This document shows, one piece after another, positions 1 through 5,858 of a stretch of 7,775 nucleotides of DNA. Source of the DNA: Gemmatimonadales bacterium (GTDB taxonomy: Bacteria; Gemmatimonadota; Gemmatimonadetes; Gemmatimonadales; GWC2-71-9); assembly GCA_013003805.1 (NCBI GenBank), contig JABDII010000439.1, forward strand, positions 1 through 7,775, in the 5' to 3' direction. The notes beneath the pieces were generated by a model. The model was given only the letters and a program-made list of their open reading frames with translations. It ran no database searches and had not been told where the DNA came from. The position numbers and the translations under genes are program-made. Numbering within the stretch: the stretch's first letter is position 1; every line of letters starts with the position of its first letter.

Positions 1-416
1 GATTCATGATGAAGGACGTGGTCTTTCGCTGGCCGGTGGCGGGCCTCATGCGCCGCATTGGAGGCCTGCCGATCGACCGGAGCCGGCCTCACGATATCGT
101 GCCCCACATGGCGGCGGTATTTCATGGGCGCGACCGCTTTCTCCTGGCGATCACGCCGGAGGGAACCCGGAAGAGAACCGGCTACTGGAAGTCGGGGTTC
201 TATCACATTGCGCAAGCGGCCGGTGTTCCCATCATCCCCGTTTCCTTCGATTATACCAGGCGCGAGTGCCGCGTGGGCGACCCGCTCATTCCCACGGGCG
301 ACCTGGACCGTGACCTCATCGCGATCCGTATGTTCTATGAGGGCGCGACCGCCAAGTGCCCCGAAAGAGCAGGGGAAATCCGCTTTCGTGAACTAGAGGA
401 GTCTACCACCCGGTAA
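1..416 (+). CDS. PlsC-like lysophospholipid acyltransferase, 5' end missing
   Basis: This is the C-terminal part of an acyltransferase of the 1-acylglycerol-3-phosphate acyltransferase (LPLAT) superfamily, which transfers an acyl chain to a lysophospholipid or similar acceptor at the inner membrane. Counting from the first ATG at 6, a G-G-x-P-I-D-R-S stretch (residues 19-26) matches the substrate-binding block, P-E-G-T-R (51-55) is the family's EGTR signature, and V-P-I-I-P-V (74-79) is the block that follows it. The catalytic block NHxxxxD, which should lie N-terminal to these, is absent because the gene begins before the window. The frame is open to base 3, so the ATG at 6 is probably internal. 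The short form with an aromatic-rich segment after EGTR resembles small bacterial LPLATs of unknown acceptor. The M23 gene starts 8 bases after the stop, so the two are probably cotranscribed. The family is clear; the substrate is not. Confidence 0.88.
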   Translation, partial: FMMKDVVFRWPVAGLMRRIGGLPIDRSRPHDIVPHMAAVFHGRDRFLLAITPEGTRKRTGYWKSGFYHIAQAAGVPIIPVSFDYTRRECRVGDPLIPTGDLDRDLIAIRMFYEGATAKCPERAGEIRFRELEESTTR

Positions 417-424
417 GACGCGTT

Positions 425-1063
425 ATGTATCGAACTCCACTGATACTCTTCTATTCCGTCGCGCTGCTGTGTTGTGGTGACGACGCCGGTCCCGTGGTCA
501 ATCAGCCCCCCGAAGAGCCCCTCCCGGAAGACGTCTGCAGCGGCTACCCCGACCAGTCGTCATCACCCTACGTCCTGCCGTGGGAAGTCGGGCAGTCCTT
601 CCTGGTCGTGACCGGGAACTGTGGCCTCCCTCCCACTCACCGGGGTATCGCCCGCTACGCATATGACATCGGCATGCCCATCAGGACCCGGGTGCATGCC
701 GCTCGTGGCGGTGCGGTAATCGGTATCGAAGAGCGTTTCACGGATGGGAACAACGACCCGCGTGACGAGAACCGAATCTTCATCCTGCACCGCGACGGCA
801 CGGTCGCTCGCTACTACCACCTCACACGTTGGGGCGCCGCGGTCAAGCTCGGGCAACAGCTGGCTCAAGGGGAGGTCATCGGGCTGAGCGGGAATACCGG
901 GAGCAGTGTCGGGCCGAGCCTTCACTTCGACGTCGTGCGGCGGAGCTGCGGTGATGAGTACTTCGGACCTAGCTGCGAGACCATGCCAGTCACTTTCCGC
1001 AACACCCGCCCACATCCTAACGGGCTCGAGGAGTCCGAAGTCTATCGAGCCGAGCCATTCTAG
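425..1063 (+). CDS. Secreted M23-family (LytM-like) peptidase homologue, one active-site His replaced
   Basis: This 212-residue protein has an N-terminal hydrophobic segment (residues 5-15) ending in Cys16-Cys17 followed by Gly-Asp-Asp. It is a probable signal peptide or poor lipobox, so the product may be a lipoprotein. A Pro/Glu-rich linker (about 23-36) leads to an M23 domain. Candidate zinc ligands are His72, Asp81 in YAYDIGMP, and His167 in LHFDV; His132 in YYHL matches the usual catalytic-site histidine. M23 peptidases normally have H-x-H at the last motif (GPHLHF). Here the sequence is GPSLHF, so the first His is Ser165 (codon AGC). Activity is therefore uncertain; known members cut peptidoglycan cross-links or act as non-catalytic activators. 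Cys38/Cys66 and Cys175/Cys184 could form disulfides outside the cytoplasm. The tail PVTFRN followed by a Tyr-x-Ala motif is typical of secreted M23 proteins of this type. There is no strong Shine-Dalgarno before the ATG; it probably shares a transcript with the upstream acyltransferase. Confidence 0.87.
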   Translation: MYRTPLILFYSVALLCCGDDAGPVVNQPPEEPLPEDVCSGYPDQSSSPYVLPWEVGQSFLVVTGNCGLPPTHRGIARYAYDIGMPIRTRVHAARGGAVIGIEERFTDGNNDPRDENRIFILHRDGTVARYYHLTRWGAAVKLGQQLAQGEVIGLSGNTGSSVGPSLHFDVVRRSCGDEYFGPSCETMPVTFRNTRPHPNGLEESEVYRAEPF

Positions 1064-1100
1064 CCTTGCATCCATTGCAGTCGCCGCTACCATCCAGCGA
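1062..1100 (+). promoter_or_regulatory. Putative promoter, copy 1 (TTGCAT-N16-TACCAT)
   Basis: TTGCAT at 1066-1071 and TACCAT at 1088-1093 are separated by 16 bases, a spacing close to that of sigma70-type -35/-10 boxes. The run GCTACCATCCAGCGAT (1086-1101) recurs exactly in copy 2 at 2107-2122. The element starts three bases after the M23 stop and lies 41 bases before the ATG at 1135, so it would drive the PIG-L gene. Recurrence in two intergenic gaps of this window is the main support; promoter function is inferred. Confidence 0.6.
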
Positions 1101-1134
1101 TACTCCACCCCCAACTTGTCTGTGGATCACGCGC

Positions 1135-2079
1135 ATGCATCGATCAGCCGGTAGCAACCTCCGAACCCGCTGGACCGTACTGCTGAGCCTCCTGATCATC
1201 CCATGGCCCAGCCTCACGGCGGCTCAGGACCCCGCGAACCCGCCGGTACGTGTCCTTCTCGTCACGGCACACCCCGATGACGACGCCGCGTTCGCCGCAA
1301 CCGTGTACCGGGTCACGCATCACCTCAGTGGCGTCGTGGACTTGGCACTCGTCACCGACGGGGGCGGGGGGTACCGCTACTCTACTCTCGCGGAGCCGAT
1401 CTACAATTTGCCGCTCACGGATGAGCGCGTGGCCCGGCAGTACCTTCCGGCCATCCGGAAGCGCGAGCTGATGGCAGGCGGCGCAATCGTCGGCATCCGC
1501 AAGTACTTCTTTCTCGACCAGCCGGACCGGGGATTCACCCTGAGCGCCGACTCTGTCCTTCGCGCGGTGTGGGACACCGCCTTCGTCGGCAATCGACTTA
1601 CCGCAATTCTGGCGGACGGCTCCTACGACCTGGTCTTGGGGATACTGCCGTTTGAGGAGACGCATGGCCACCACAAGTCGGCCACGATCATGGCCCTGCA
1701 GGCAGCGATGTCACTTCCACCGCAGGATCGTCCCGTCGTGCTCGGAGGGTTCATCTGCCCACAGGATCGCACCAAAGAGATGCGCTTCGAAGGTCTCGAG
1801 GGTCACGTCCAGACCTGGGTGACCGGAGGAGCCCCGCTGGTCCGGTTTGACCGGACACAGAAATTCGGCCTCAACGACCGGCTCGATTACCGGATCATCG
1901 TGAATTGGGTCATCGCGGAGCACAAATCTCAAGGCACGATGCAACTCCTGATGAACCGTGGCGATATCGAGTGCTTCTGGTATTTCGACGCCAACGGGCC
2001 GGAGGGGCGGCAGCGGGTTGCCGAGCTGTTCGAAGAACTGAAGCAGGATCAGGACGACCCAGCCTCGGATCCCAATTGA
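1135..2079 (+). CDS. Secreted PIG-L/LmbE-type deacetylase
   Basis: This is a zinc-dependent N-acetylglucosamine-type deacetylase of the PIG-L/LmbE family (relatives are MshB, BshB and the GlcNAc-PI deacetylase). Numbering from the ATG at 1135, it has 314 residues. Residues 1-30 form a Sec signal peptide: a basic start, a hydrophobic core at 13-23, and a probable cleavage site near Thr-Ala-Ala-Gln. AHPDDD (45-50) gives the catalytic Asp48 and zinc ligands His46 and Asp49; HGHHKS (177-182) supplies the third ligand, probably His180. The C-terminal E-H-K-S-Q-G-T region is typical of exported members. The frame stays open to a TTG at 1066, but that codon overlaps the putative -35 box and would put 23 poorly structured residues before the signal peptide, so I prefer 1135. 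No strong Shine-Dalgarno is visible. The substrate is unknown; the export signal argues for an extracytoplasmic sugar or glycoconjugate rather than a mycothiol or bacillithiol intermediate. Confidence 0.9.
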   Translation: MHRSAGSNLRTRWTVLLSLLIIPWPSLTAAQDPANPPVRVLLVTAHPDDDAAFAATVYRVTHHLSGVVDLALVTDGGGGYRYSTLAEPIYNLPLTDERVARQYLPAIRKRELMAGGAIVGIRKYFFLDQPDRGFTLSADSVLRAVWDTAFVGNRLTAILADGSYDLVLGILPFEETHGHHKSATIMALQAAMSLPPQDRPVVLGGFICPQDRTKEMRFEGLEGHVQTWVTGGAPLVRFDRTQKFGLNDRLDYRIIVNWVIAEHKSQGTMQLLMNRGDIECFWYFDANGPEGRQRVAELFEELKQDQDDPASDPN

Positions 2080-2082
2080 GCG

Positions 2083-2122
2083 AGCCTTGCATCGCCGCCG
2101 GTCGTTGCTACCATCCAGCGAT
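2083..2122 (+). promoter_or_regulatory. Putative promoter, copy 2 (TTGCAT-N16-TACCAT)
   Basis: TTGCAT at 2087-2092 and TACCAT at 2109-2114 have the same 16-base spacing as copy 1. The two copies also share AGCC before the -35 box, GTCG inside the spacer, and GCTACCATCCAGCGAT through the -10 box. The expected start point is near 2121, giving a leader of about 50 bases before the spmA ATG at 2170. This copy probably drives spmA, spmB and possibly the M14 gene, because no similar element is seen before the last two. Confidence 0.6.
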
Positions 2123-2169
2123 GCCGCACACCCTCGTCCTCGTCCCGCGTCTGCCACGGGGCTGAGAGC

Positions 2170-2820
2170 ATGCTGAATTACATCTGGGCTGGACTCGTAA
2201 TCTTCAGCTTGGTCTTCGCCCTGGCATCGGACGGGCGTGACATGGTCCGAGATGTGTACCGGAACGGCACTCCTCTCCCAGTCACAATTCATTTCCCGGA
2301 TGGATATCAACCCGGAGCACGCCGGCAATCCGTGAATGTCCGGGTCGATTCCGGAACCTTCGCAGAGCTCTACACGACCGACGCCCCACTTGCTGCGTCC
2401 TTCGGCGGAACGCTCCTGCAAACCCGTGACGGCCAACAACTCCAGTTCGCCAAGGACGTGTCCCTCCCGGAGCCTCTCGCCACGATCCGCGCGGTTACGT
2501 CCAAACGGGACAACGACCTCCGGGGAGTGGTCGATCTCGAGGCCGGAACCGGGGATACCCTGACCGCGACGGCGGTGCTCTTCGCGAGGGTTCAGTTCGT
2601 GAAGATGAGTGCCATCACCCAGGCCGCGTTCGATTTCGCGGAGACCGCCGTCAGCATCGTGCTCGGCCTAATCGGCGTCCTTGCCCTCTGGTTGGGTCTC
2701 CTCCGGATCGCCGAGAAGGCCGGCCTGATCCACGTGATCGTGAAGCTGGTACAGCCGATCCTTCGCCCCTTGTTCCCGGACATCCCGAAGGATCACCCGG
2801 CGCTGGCGATGATCGTCTAG
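2170..2820 (+). CDS. spmA: spmA-like membrane protein, N-terminal part, ended by in-frame amber
   Basis: This is the first 216 codons of a SpmA-family (nucleoside-recognition/Gate domain) integral membrane protein. Residues 3-19 form a first membrane span. The second (about 159-177, LGLIGVLALWLGLL) runs into R-I-A-E-K-A-G-L, a hallmark of the family, followed by L-F-P-D-I-P-K-D-H-P-A (201-211). Between the spans lies a soluble, beta-rich stretch of about 110 residues (about 30-140) that is absent from the compact SpmA of Bacillus, which is roughly 200 residues long. The frame ends at TAG (2818-2820), but conserved family sequence resumes immediately after it in the same frame, so this is not a natural C-terminus. 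In endospore formers SpmA works with SpmB in spore core dehydration; in non-sporulating bacteria its role is unknown. There is only a weak purine-rich stretch before the ATG. The family call is firm; whether the gene is functional is open. Confidence 0.82.
   Translation: MLNYIWAGLVIFSLVFALASDGRDMVRDVYRNGTPLPVTIHFPDGYQPGARRQSVNVRVDSGTFAELYTTDAPLAASFGGTLLQTRDGQQLQFAKDVSLPEPLATIRAVTSKRDNDLRGVVDLEAGTGDTLTATAVLFARVQFVKMSAITQAAFDFAETAVSIVLGLIGVLALWLGLLRIAEKAGLIHVIVKLVQPILRPLFPDIPKDHPALAMIV
2818..2820 (+). other. In-frame amber (TAG) codon within the spmA reading frame
   Basis: The codons read ATG ATC GTC TAG AAC CTC TCC GCC AAC ATG. The same frame runs open on both sides, from 2170 to the TGA at 3163-3165, and the amber falls just before the highly conserved N-L-S-A-N-M-L-G-L-G-N-A-A-T-P block. 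One base substitution (for example from TTG, TCG, CAG or TGG) would explain it. Sequencing or assembly error, a true nonsense mutation, and readthrough cannot be separated from this sequence alone. Confidence 0.9.
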
Positions 2821-2835
2821 AACCTCTCCGCCAAC

Positions 2836-3165
2836 ATGCTGGGACTAGGCAACGCCGCGACACCACTCGGCATCAAGGCCATGGAGGAGCTTCAAACACT
2901 GAATCCGGTAAAAGACACCGCCACGAATCCCATGGTCATGCTGCTCGCGATGAACACCGCCAGCGTGCAGATCGTACCGCCGGTCCTCTTGGTGGCCATC
3001 ATGGGTCTCCAAGTCAACTATCTCTTCTTTTCGATTCTCATTGTGACCGCGTGCTCCTTGGTCGTGGCAATCGTGACCGCACGGCTCCTGGGCAAGCTCA
3101 AGGGCTATCGGGCAAGCGATCCCAACAATCCATCACCCGCACCGGCGCCGGGCGGCGGCGCCTGA
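2836..3165 (+). CDS. spmA: spmA-like membrane protein, C-terminal part, after the amber codon
   Basis: This is the same reading frame as the upstream spmA part. The first ATG after the amber is at 2836, 15 bases downstream, but family homology already begins at the codon after TAG. The block M-L-G-L-G-N-A-A-T-P-L-G-I-K-A-M-E-E-L, then L-N-P-V-K-D-T-A-T-N-P-M, is the most conserved part of SpmA-type Gate proteins. Hydrophobic segments follow at about residues 30-50 and 57-85 of this fragment, and a Pro/Ala/Gly-rich tail ends it. Translated alone it would be 109 residues without the first two membrane spans. No Shine-Dalgarno precedes 2836, so independent translation would depend on reinitiation after the amber. 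Joined across the amber the product would be 331 residues plus the recoded position. spmB starts 19 bases after its stop, the usual spmA-spmB order. Confidence 0.8.
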   Translation: MLGLGNAATPLGIKAMEELQTLNPVKDTATNPMVMLLAMNTASVQIVPPVLLVAIMGLQVNYLFFSILIVTACSLVVAIVTARLLGKLKGYRASDPNNPSPAPAPGGGA

Positions 3166-3184
3166 GGACGAAGCGCAAGGGTCC

Positions 3185-3727
3185 ATGGAAACGTTCCGCA
3201 ACGTCATCGATATCCTCTCGGTCTTCGTCCTGCCGACGGTGATCATCGGATTCCCGTTGTACGGCCTGTACAAGCGGGTCCCGGTCTACGAGGAGTTCGT
3301 CGAGGGGGCGAAGGAAGGCTTTAAAGTCGCCGTCATGATCATCCCCTATCTCGTCGCGATCCTCTTCGCCATCGGCATGTTCCGGGCCTCCGGCGCCCTC
3401 GAGTTCCTCATCGAAGGGGCCCGCCCCATCCTGGGGGCCATCGGGATCCCGCCCGAGGTCATTCCCATGGGTATCGTCCGGCCACTCACGGGATCGGGGT
3501 CGGCCGCCATCGTGGTGGACATGATCAACCAGTACGGCGAGGACAGTCTCGTGGTGAAGATCGCGGCCACGATGTACGGGTCGAGTGAAACGACGTTCTA
3601 CGTGATCGCCGTCTACTTTGGGGCGGTCAACATCAAGAAGACCCGCCATGCCGTCCCCGCCGGACTCATCGCCGATTTCTTCGCGATGATACTGGCGGTG
3701 TATGTGGTGAAACTGCTGTTCGGATGA
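3185..3727 (+). CDS. spmB: SpmB-like nucleoside-recognition (Gate) membrane protein
   Basis: This 180-residue integral membrane protein matches Bacillus SpmB in length and layout. Residues 7-29 form the first membrane span; V-Y-E-E-F-V-E-G-A-K-E-G-F (34-46) is the family signature before the second span (48-66); R-P-L-T-G-S-G-S-A-A (99-108) is the conserved Gate-type loop; a last span covers about 158-178. In endospore formers SpmA and SpmB are jointly needed for spore core dehydration; elsewhere the pair is often kept without sporulation and is thought to act in membrane transport or signalling, though no substrate is known. The gene is intact, unlike its partner just upstream. An AAGGG run at 3177-3181 sits closer to the ATG than usual. 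The M14 gene follows after 51 bases and may share the transcript. Confidence 0.9.
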   Translation: METFRNVIDILSVFVLPTVIIGFPLYGLYKRVPVYEEFVEGAKEGFKVAVMIIPYLVAILFAIGMFRASGALEFLIEGARPILGAIGIPPEVIPMGIVRPLTGSGSAAIVVDMINQYGEDSLVVKIAATMYGSSETTFYVIAVYFGAVNIKKTRHAVPAGLIADFFAMILAVYVVKLLFG

Positions 3728-3778
3728 CCCGCCCCCCGCTGGAAACGTCTTCCCCGATTGGGATGAGAGAGTGGACCC

Positions 3779-5071
3779 ATGTGCCGAGTGCTTCGACCTA
3801 CCGTTCTCTGCGCCACATTGACTGTTGCCACCATCGGGCGCGCTGACGTGTCCTCCGCTCAAGAACAGCCCTGCTGTTTGCGCGAAGGTCTGCGCATAGC
3901 GGAAGAATATCGGGTGGAGGCAATTCATCGGCGGCGGTTCACGTCGAACGATCTCTGGGACGCGCTCGAGCCCTGGTTGGCAGGACCTGAAGTCCGCACC
4001 GAGGAAATCGCCCGATCAGTCGAAGGCCGCGCCATCCAGGCCGTGACGTTCGGCACCGGCCCTACCACCGTGCTGCTCTGGTCTCAGATGCACGGTGATG
4101 AGTCCACGGCCACCATGGCGCTGGCGGATCTCATCCGCTTCTTCGCCGAGGCGAGTGGGGATCCCCTGCGCGAACGGATTGCCAGCGGGCTGACGGTCAC
4201 CATGCTCCCGATGCTCAATCCCGATGGGGCCCAGCGATTCCAACGAGAGAACGCCTTGGGTATCGACCTCAACCGCGACGCCCGCCGGCTGACGACGCCC
4301 GAGGCGCGGGCTCTCAAGTCGTTGCGTGAGCGATTCCAAGCCGATTTCGGGTTCAACCTCCACGATCAGGGCGTCCGCCGCACCGCCGGACCCGAAGGGC
4401 TCCAGGTGGCTATTGCCCTGCTCGCCCCGGCCGCGGACGAGGAGAAGTCCTACGGGCCTGTCCGGACCCGGGCCCGGCTGTTGGCGGCCACCATCGCCGA
4501 CGTGTTGCACCAACACGTGCCGGGCCGGCTGGCCAAGTGGGACGACACCTACGAACCCCGCGCCTTCGGTGACTTGATGCAGCAGTGGGGAACCTCCACC
4601 GTGCTCATCGAGAGCGGCGGGCTCCCCAACGACCCGGAAAAGCACGGCGTCAGGACACTCAATGTGGTGGCGTTGCTGACGGCGTTCGATGCCCTCGCGA
4701 GCGGCCGGTACCAAAGCGCCAACCCAGAGACGTACGAACAACTCCCATTCAACCTGGGCGTGGAGTACGACCTCATTCTCACCGGGGGCCGGATCGTAGT
4801 TGCCGACCAGGAATCCGTCATGGCCGATATTGCTTTAGCCTACGACGATCCCGTTGCCGGCCGCGAGCTCAGAGTCGAAGCGGTCGGCGACCTGAGCCGG
4901 GCCGAGGCCATGGATACACTCGACATCTCCGGCCTCTTCGTGCACCCCACGCCGGGCTGGGAGGGACCCAGCGGCGGGGTACCCGGCATCCGATTAGGCC
5001 ACCGTGCCGCATTCACCGTCCGGCGCGGCACATCAGCCGAGAGCGAGGTAGTGCGTGAATTCAGGGAGTAG
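3779..5071 (+). CDS. Secreted M14 zinc carboxypeptidase with amidohydrolase-like C-terminal tail
   Basis: This is a 430-residue zinc peptidase of the carboxypeptidase A (M14) superfamily. Residues 1-27 look like a signal peptide with likely cleavage after Ser-Ser-Ala. H-G-D-E (105-108) gives the first two zinc ligands, His105 and Glu108. N-P-D-G (147-150) and D-L-N-R-D (163-167) match the substrate-binding region with its Asn-Arg pair. His195 in N-L-H-D-Q-G is the third ligand, and Glu278 in L-I-E-S-G-G fits the catalytic glutamate, so the enzyme looks active. The peptidase domain ends near 310. Residues 330-393 (DLILTGGR, an ADIAL strand, VGDLS, then a LDISGL turn) resemble the N-terminal beta-sandwich of amidohydrolases, but no HxH metal motif or barrel follows. 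A GAGAGAG run (3765-3771) lies 7 bases before the ATG. The stop overlaps the 3' end of the convergent cytochrome gene by 11 bases. The substrate peptide is unknown. Confidence 0.9.
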   Translation: MCRVLRPTVLCATLTVATIGRADVSSAQEQPCCLREGLRIAEEYRVEAIHRRRFTSNDLWDALEPWLAGPEVRTEEIARSVEGRAIQAVTFGTGPTTVLLWSQMHGDESTATMALADLIRFFAEASGDPLRERIASGLTVTMLPMLNPDGAQRFQRENALGIDLNRDARRLTTPEARALKSLRERFQADFGFNLHDQGVRRTAGPEGLQVAIALLAPAADEEKSYGPVRTRARLLAATIADVLHQHVPGRLAKWDDTYEPRAFGDLMQQWGTSTVLIESGGLPNDPEKHGVRTLNVVALLTAFDALASGRYQSANPETYEQLPFNLGVEYDLILTGGRIVVADQESVMADIALAYDDPVAGRELRVEAVGDLSRAEAMDTLDISGLFVHPTPGWEGPSGGVPGIRLGHRAAFTVRRGTSAESEVVREFRE

Positions 5072-5858
5072 GGAGTAGGGAGTCGATACGCGCCTGGAGC
5101 CCTCGCATGGTGGGGTCGATCGCGAAGGCCTTCTGGTAGTTCTCGAGCGCGCCGGCCGAATCGCCCACGGCCTTCAGGCCATCCGCCAGCGAATCGTACG
5201 GATTGGCCGACTCGGGATACATCTCGACGTTCAATCGAAAGACGGCAACGGCGTCCTGAGGACGAGTGTTGCCCAGGAGCTGGTAGCCCAACCCGTTCAG
5301 GCTGTTCTCGGAGAAATCGTACGTGTCCCTGCCGTAGAACCGCTCCCGCAACCCACGGTAGTAGGTCACCGCAGAATCGGCGCCGTGCTCCTCGATGACG
5401 GCCGTGAGCGCCTGAGCGAGCGTGAGGGGTCGTGGCTGCCCGCGATGGCAGGTGCTGCACCGAACCTGAAGGCGCGTGGTAGCCGCATGCTCGTGAGCGG
5501 CATGTTCCGTCGGCAGTTCGGTCAAGTACTTGCCGTTGATATCCTGAACCATCCCGAGCATGACCCGGGCCTTCCGCTTGGTCAGCTTCTCATCAGAGGC
5601 AAAGTCGTACGTCGAGAGCGGCGCGCCTTCCTCGCCCACATGACAGTACGTACAGCGCACTCCAAGGCCGATGGCAAACCCCCGCATGATGCCGACCACC
5701 TGCCGGGGTGGGGTGTCCTCCGGAAGCACCTTGAGGTTTTTGATTTCCGGCGTCCATTGCTGCGCCGGAAGCACAACAGGATTCACCAGCATCAACGTAA
5801 GAACGGCACCGCCTATTGAGGGTAAGGCGCAAAAAGGCCAACTGGGGATACGGCGCAT
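5061..5858 (-). CDS. Diheme cytochrome c of the reaction-centre cytochrome type, fused to TPRs
   Basis: This is a 265-residue exported cytochrome. Residues 1-32 form a signal peptide (core at 15-25, cleavage near L-P-A-Q). Two CxxCH heme sites are present, C-T-Y-C-H (69-73) and C-S-T-C-H (134-138). The first is preceded by Met58 in a short helix and the second by Met100/Met103, matching the Met-helix-CxxCH units of the photosynthetic reaction centre cytochrome c subunit family. Residues 183-251 form two TPR-like repeats (A-V-A-V-F-R, then A-L-E-N-Y-Q-K-A). No reaction-centre genes are in the window, so a periplasmic electron carrier or scaffold is more likely than photosynthesis. The ATG at 5858 has AGGAG (5866-5870) 7 bases upstream and places the signal peptide at the start. 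The frame is open further, to 5969, but that extension has no such support. The last residues are encoded by the heptamer repeat shared with the M14 gene. Confidence 0.9.
   Translation of the reverse strand: MRRIPSWPFCALPSIGGAVLTLMLVNPVVLPAQQWTPEIKNLKVLPEDTPPRQVVGIMRGFAIGLGVRCTYCHVGEEGAPLSTYDFASDEKLTKRKARVMLGMVQDINGKYLTELPTEHAAHEHAATTRLQVRCSTCHRGQPRPLTLAQALTAVIEEHGADSAVTYYRGLRERFYGRDTYDFSENSLNGLGYQLLGNTRPQDAVAVFRLNVEMYPESANPYDSLADGLKAVGDSAGALENYQKAFAIDPTMRGLQARIDSLLPTP
5064..5084. repeat. Tandem 7-bp repeat at the convergent gene ends
   Basis: Three consecutive heptamers, GGGAGTA, GGGAGTA and GGGAGTC, occupy 5064-5084. They hold the stop codon of the M14 gene on the plus strand (5069-5071) and encode the last Ser-Leu-Leu-Pro-Thr-Pro residues of the cytochrome on the minus strand. 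The unit length is not a multiple of three, so gain or loss of one copy would change the cytochrome reading frame at its end. Confidence 0.85.

Noticed and set aside
1066..1134. TTG at 1066 as an earlier start for the PIG-L deacetylase
   Set aside because: It overlaps the putative -35 box and would add 23 residues before a normal signal peptide that begins at ATG 1135.
3728..3778. Separate promoter for the M14 gene
   Set aside because: No TTGCAT/TACCAT-like pair or other convincing -35/-10 pair is seen in the 51-base gap.
3098..3928. Long open frame on the minus strand opposite spmB and the M14 start
   Set aside because: Its composition (Asp/His/Arg/Gly-rich, no recognisable motif) is that of an antisense shadow in GC-rich DNA, and it covers clearly recognisable genes.
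4016..4741. Long minus-strand open frame opposite the M14 catalytic domain
   Set aside because: The plus-strand M14 motifs are complete; the antisense translation shows no domain.
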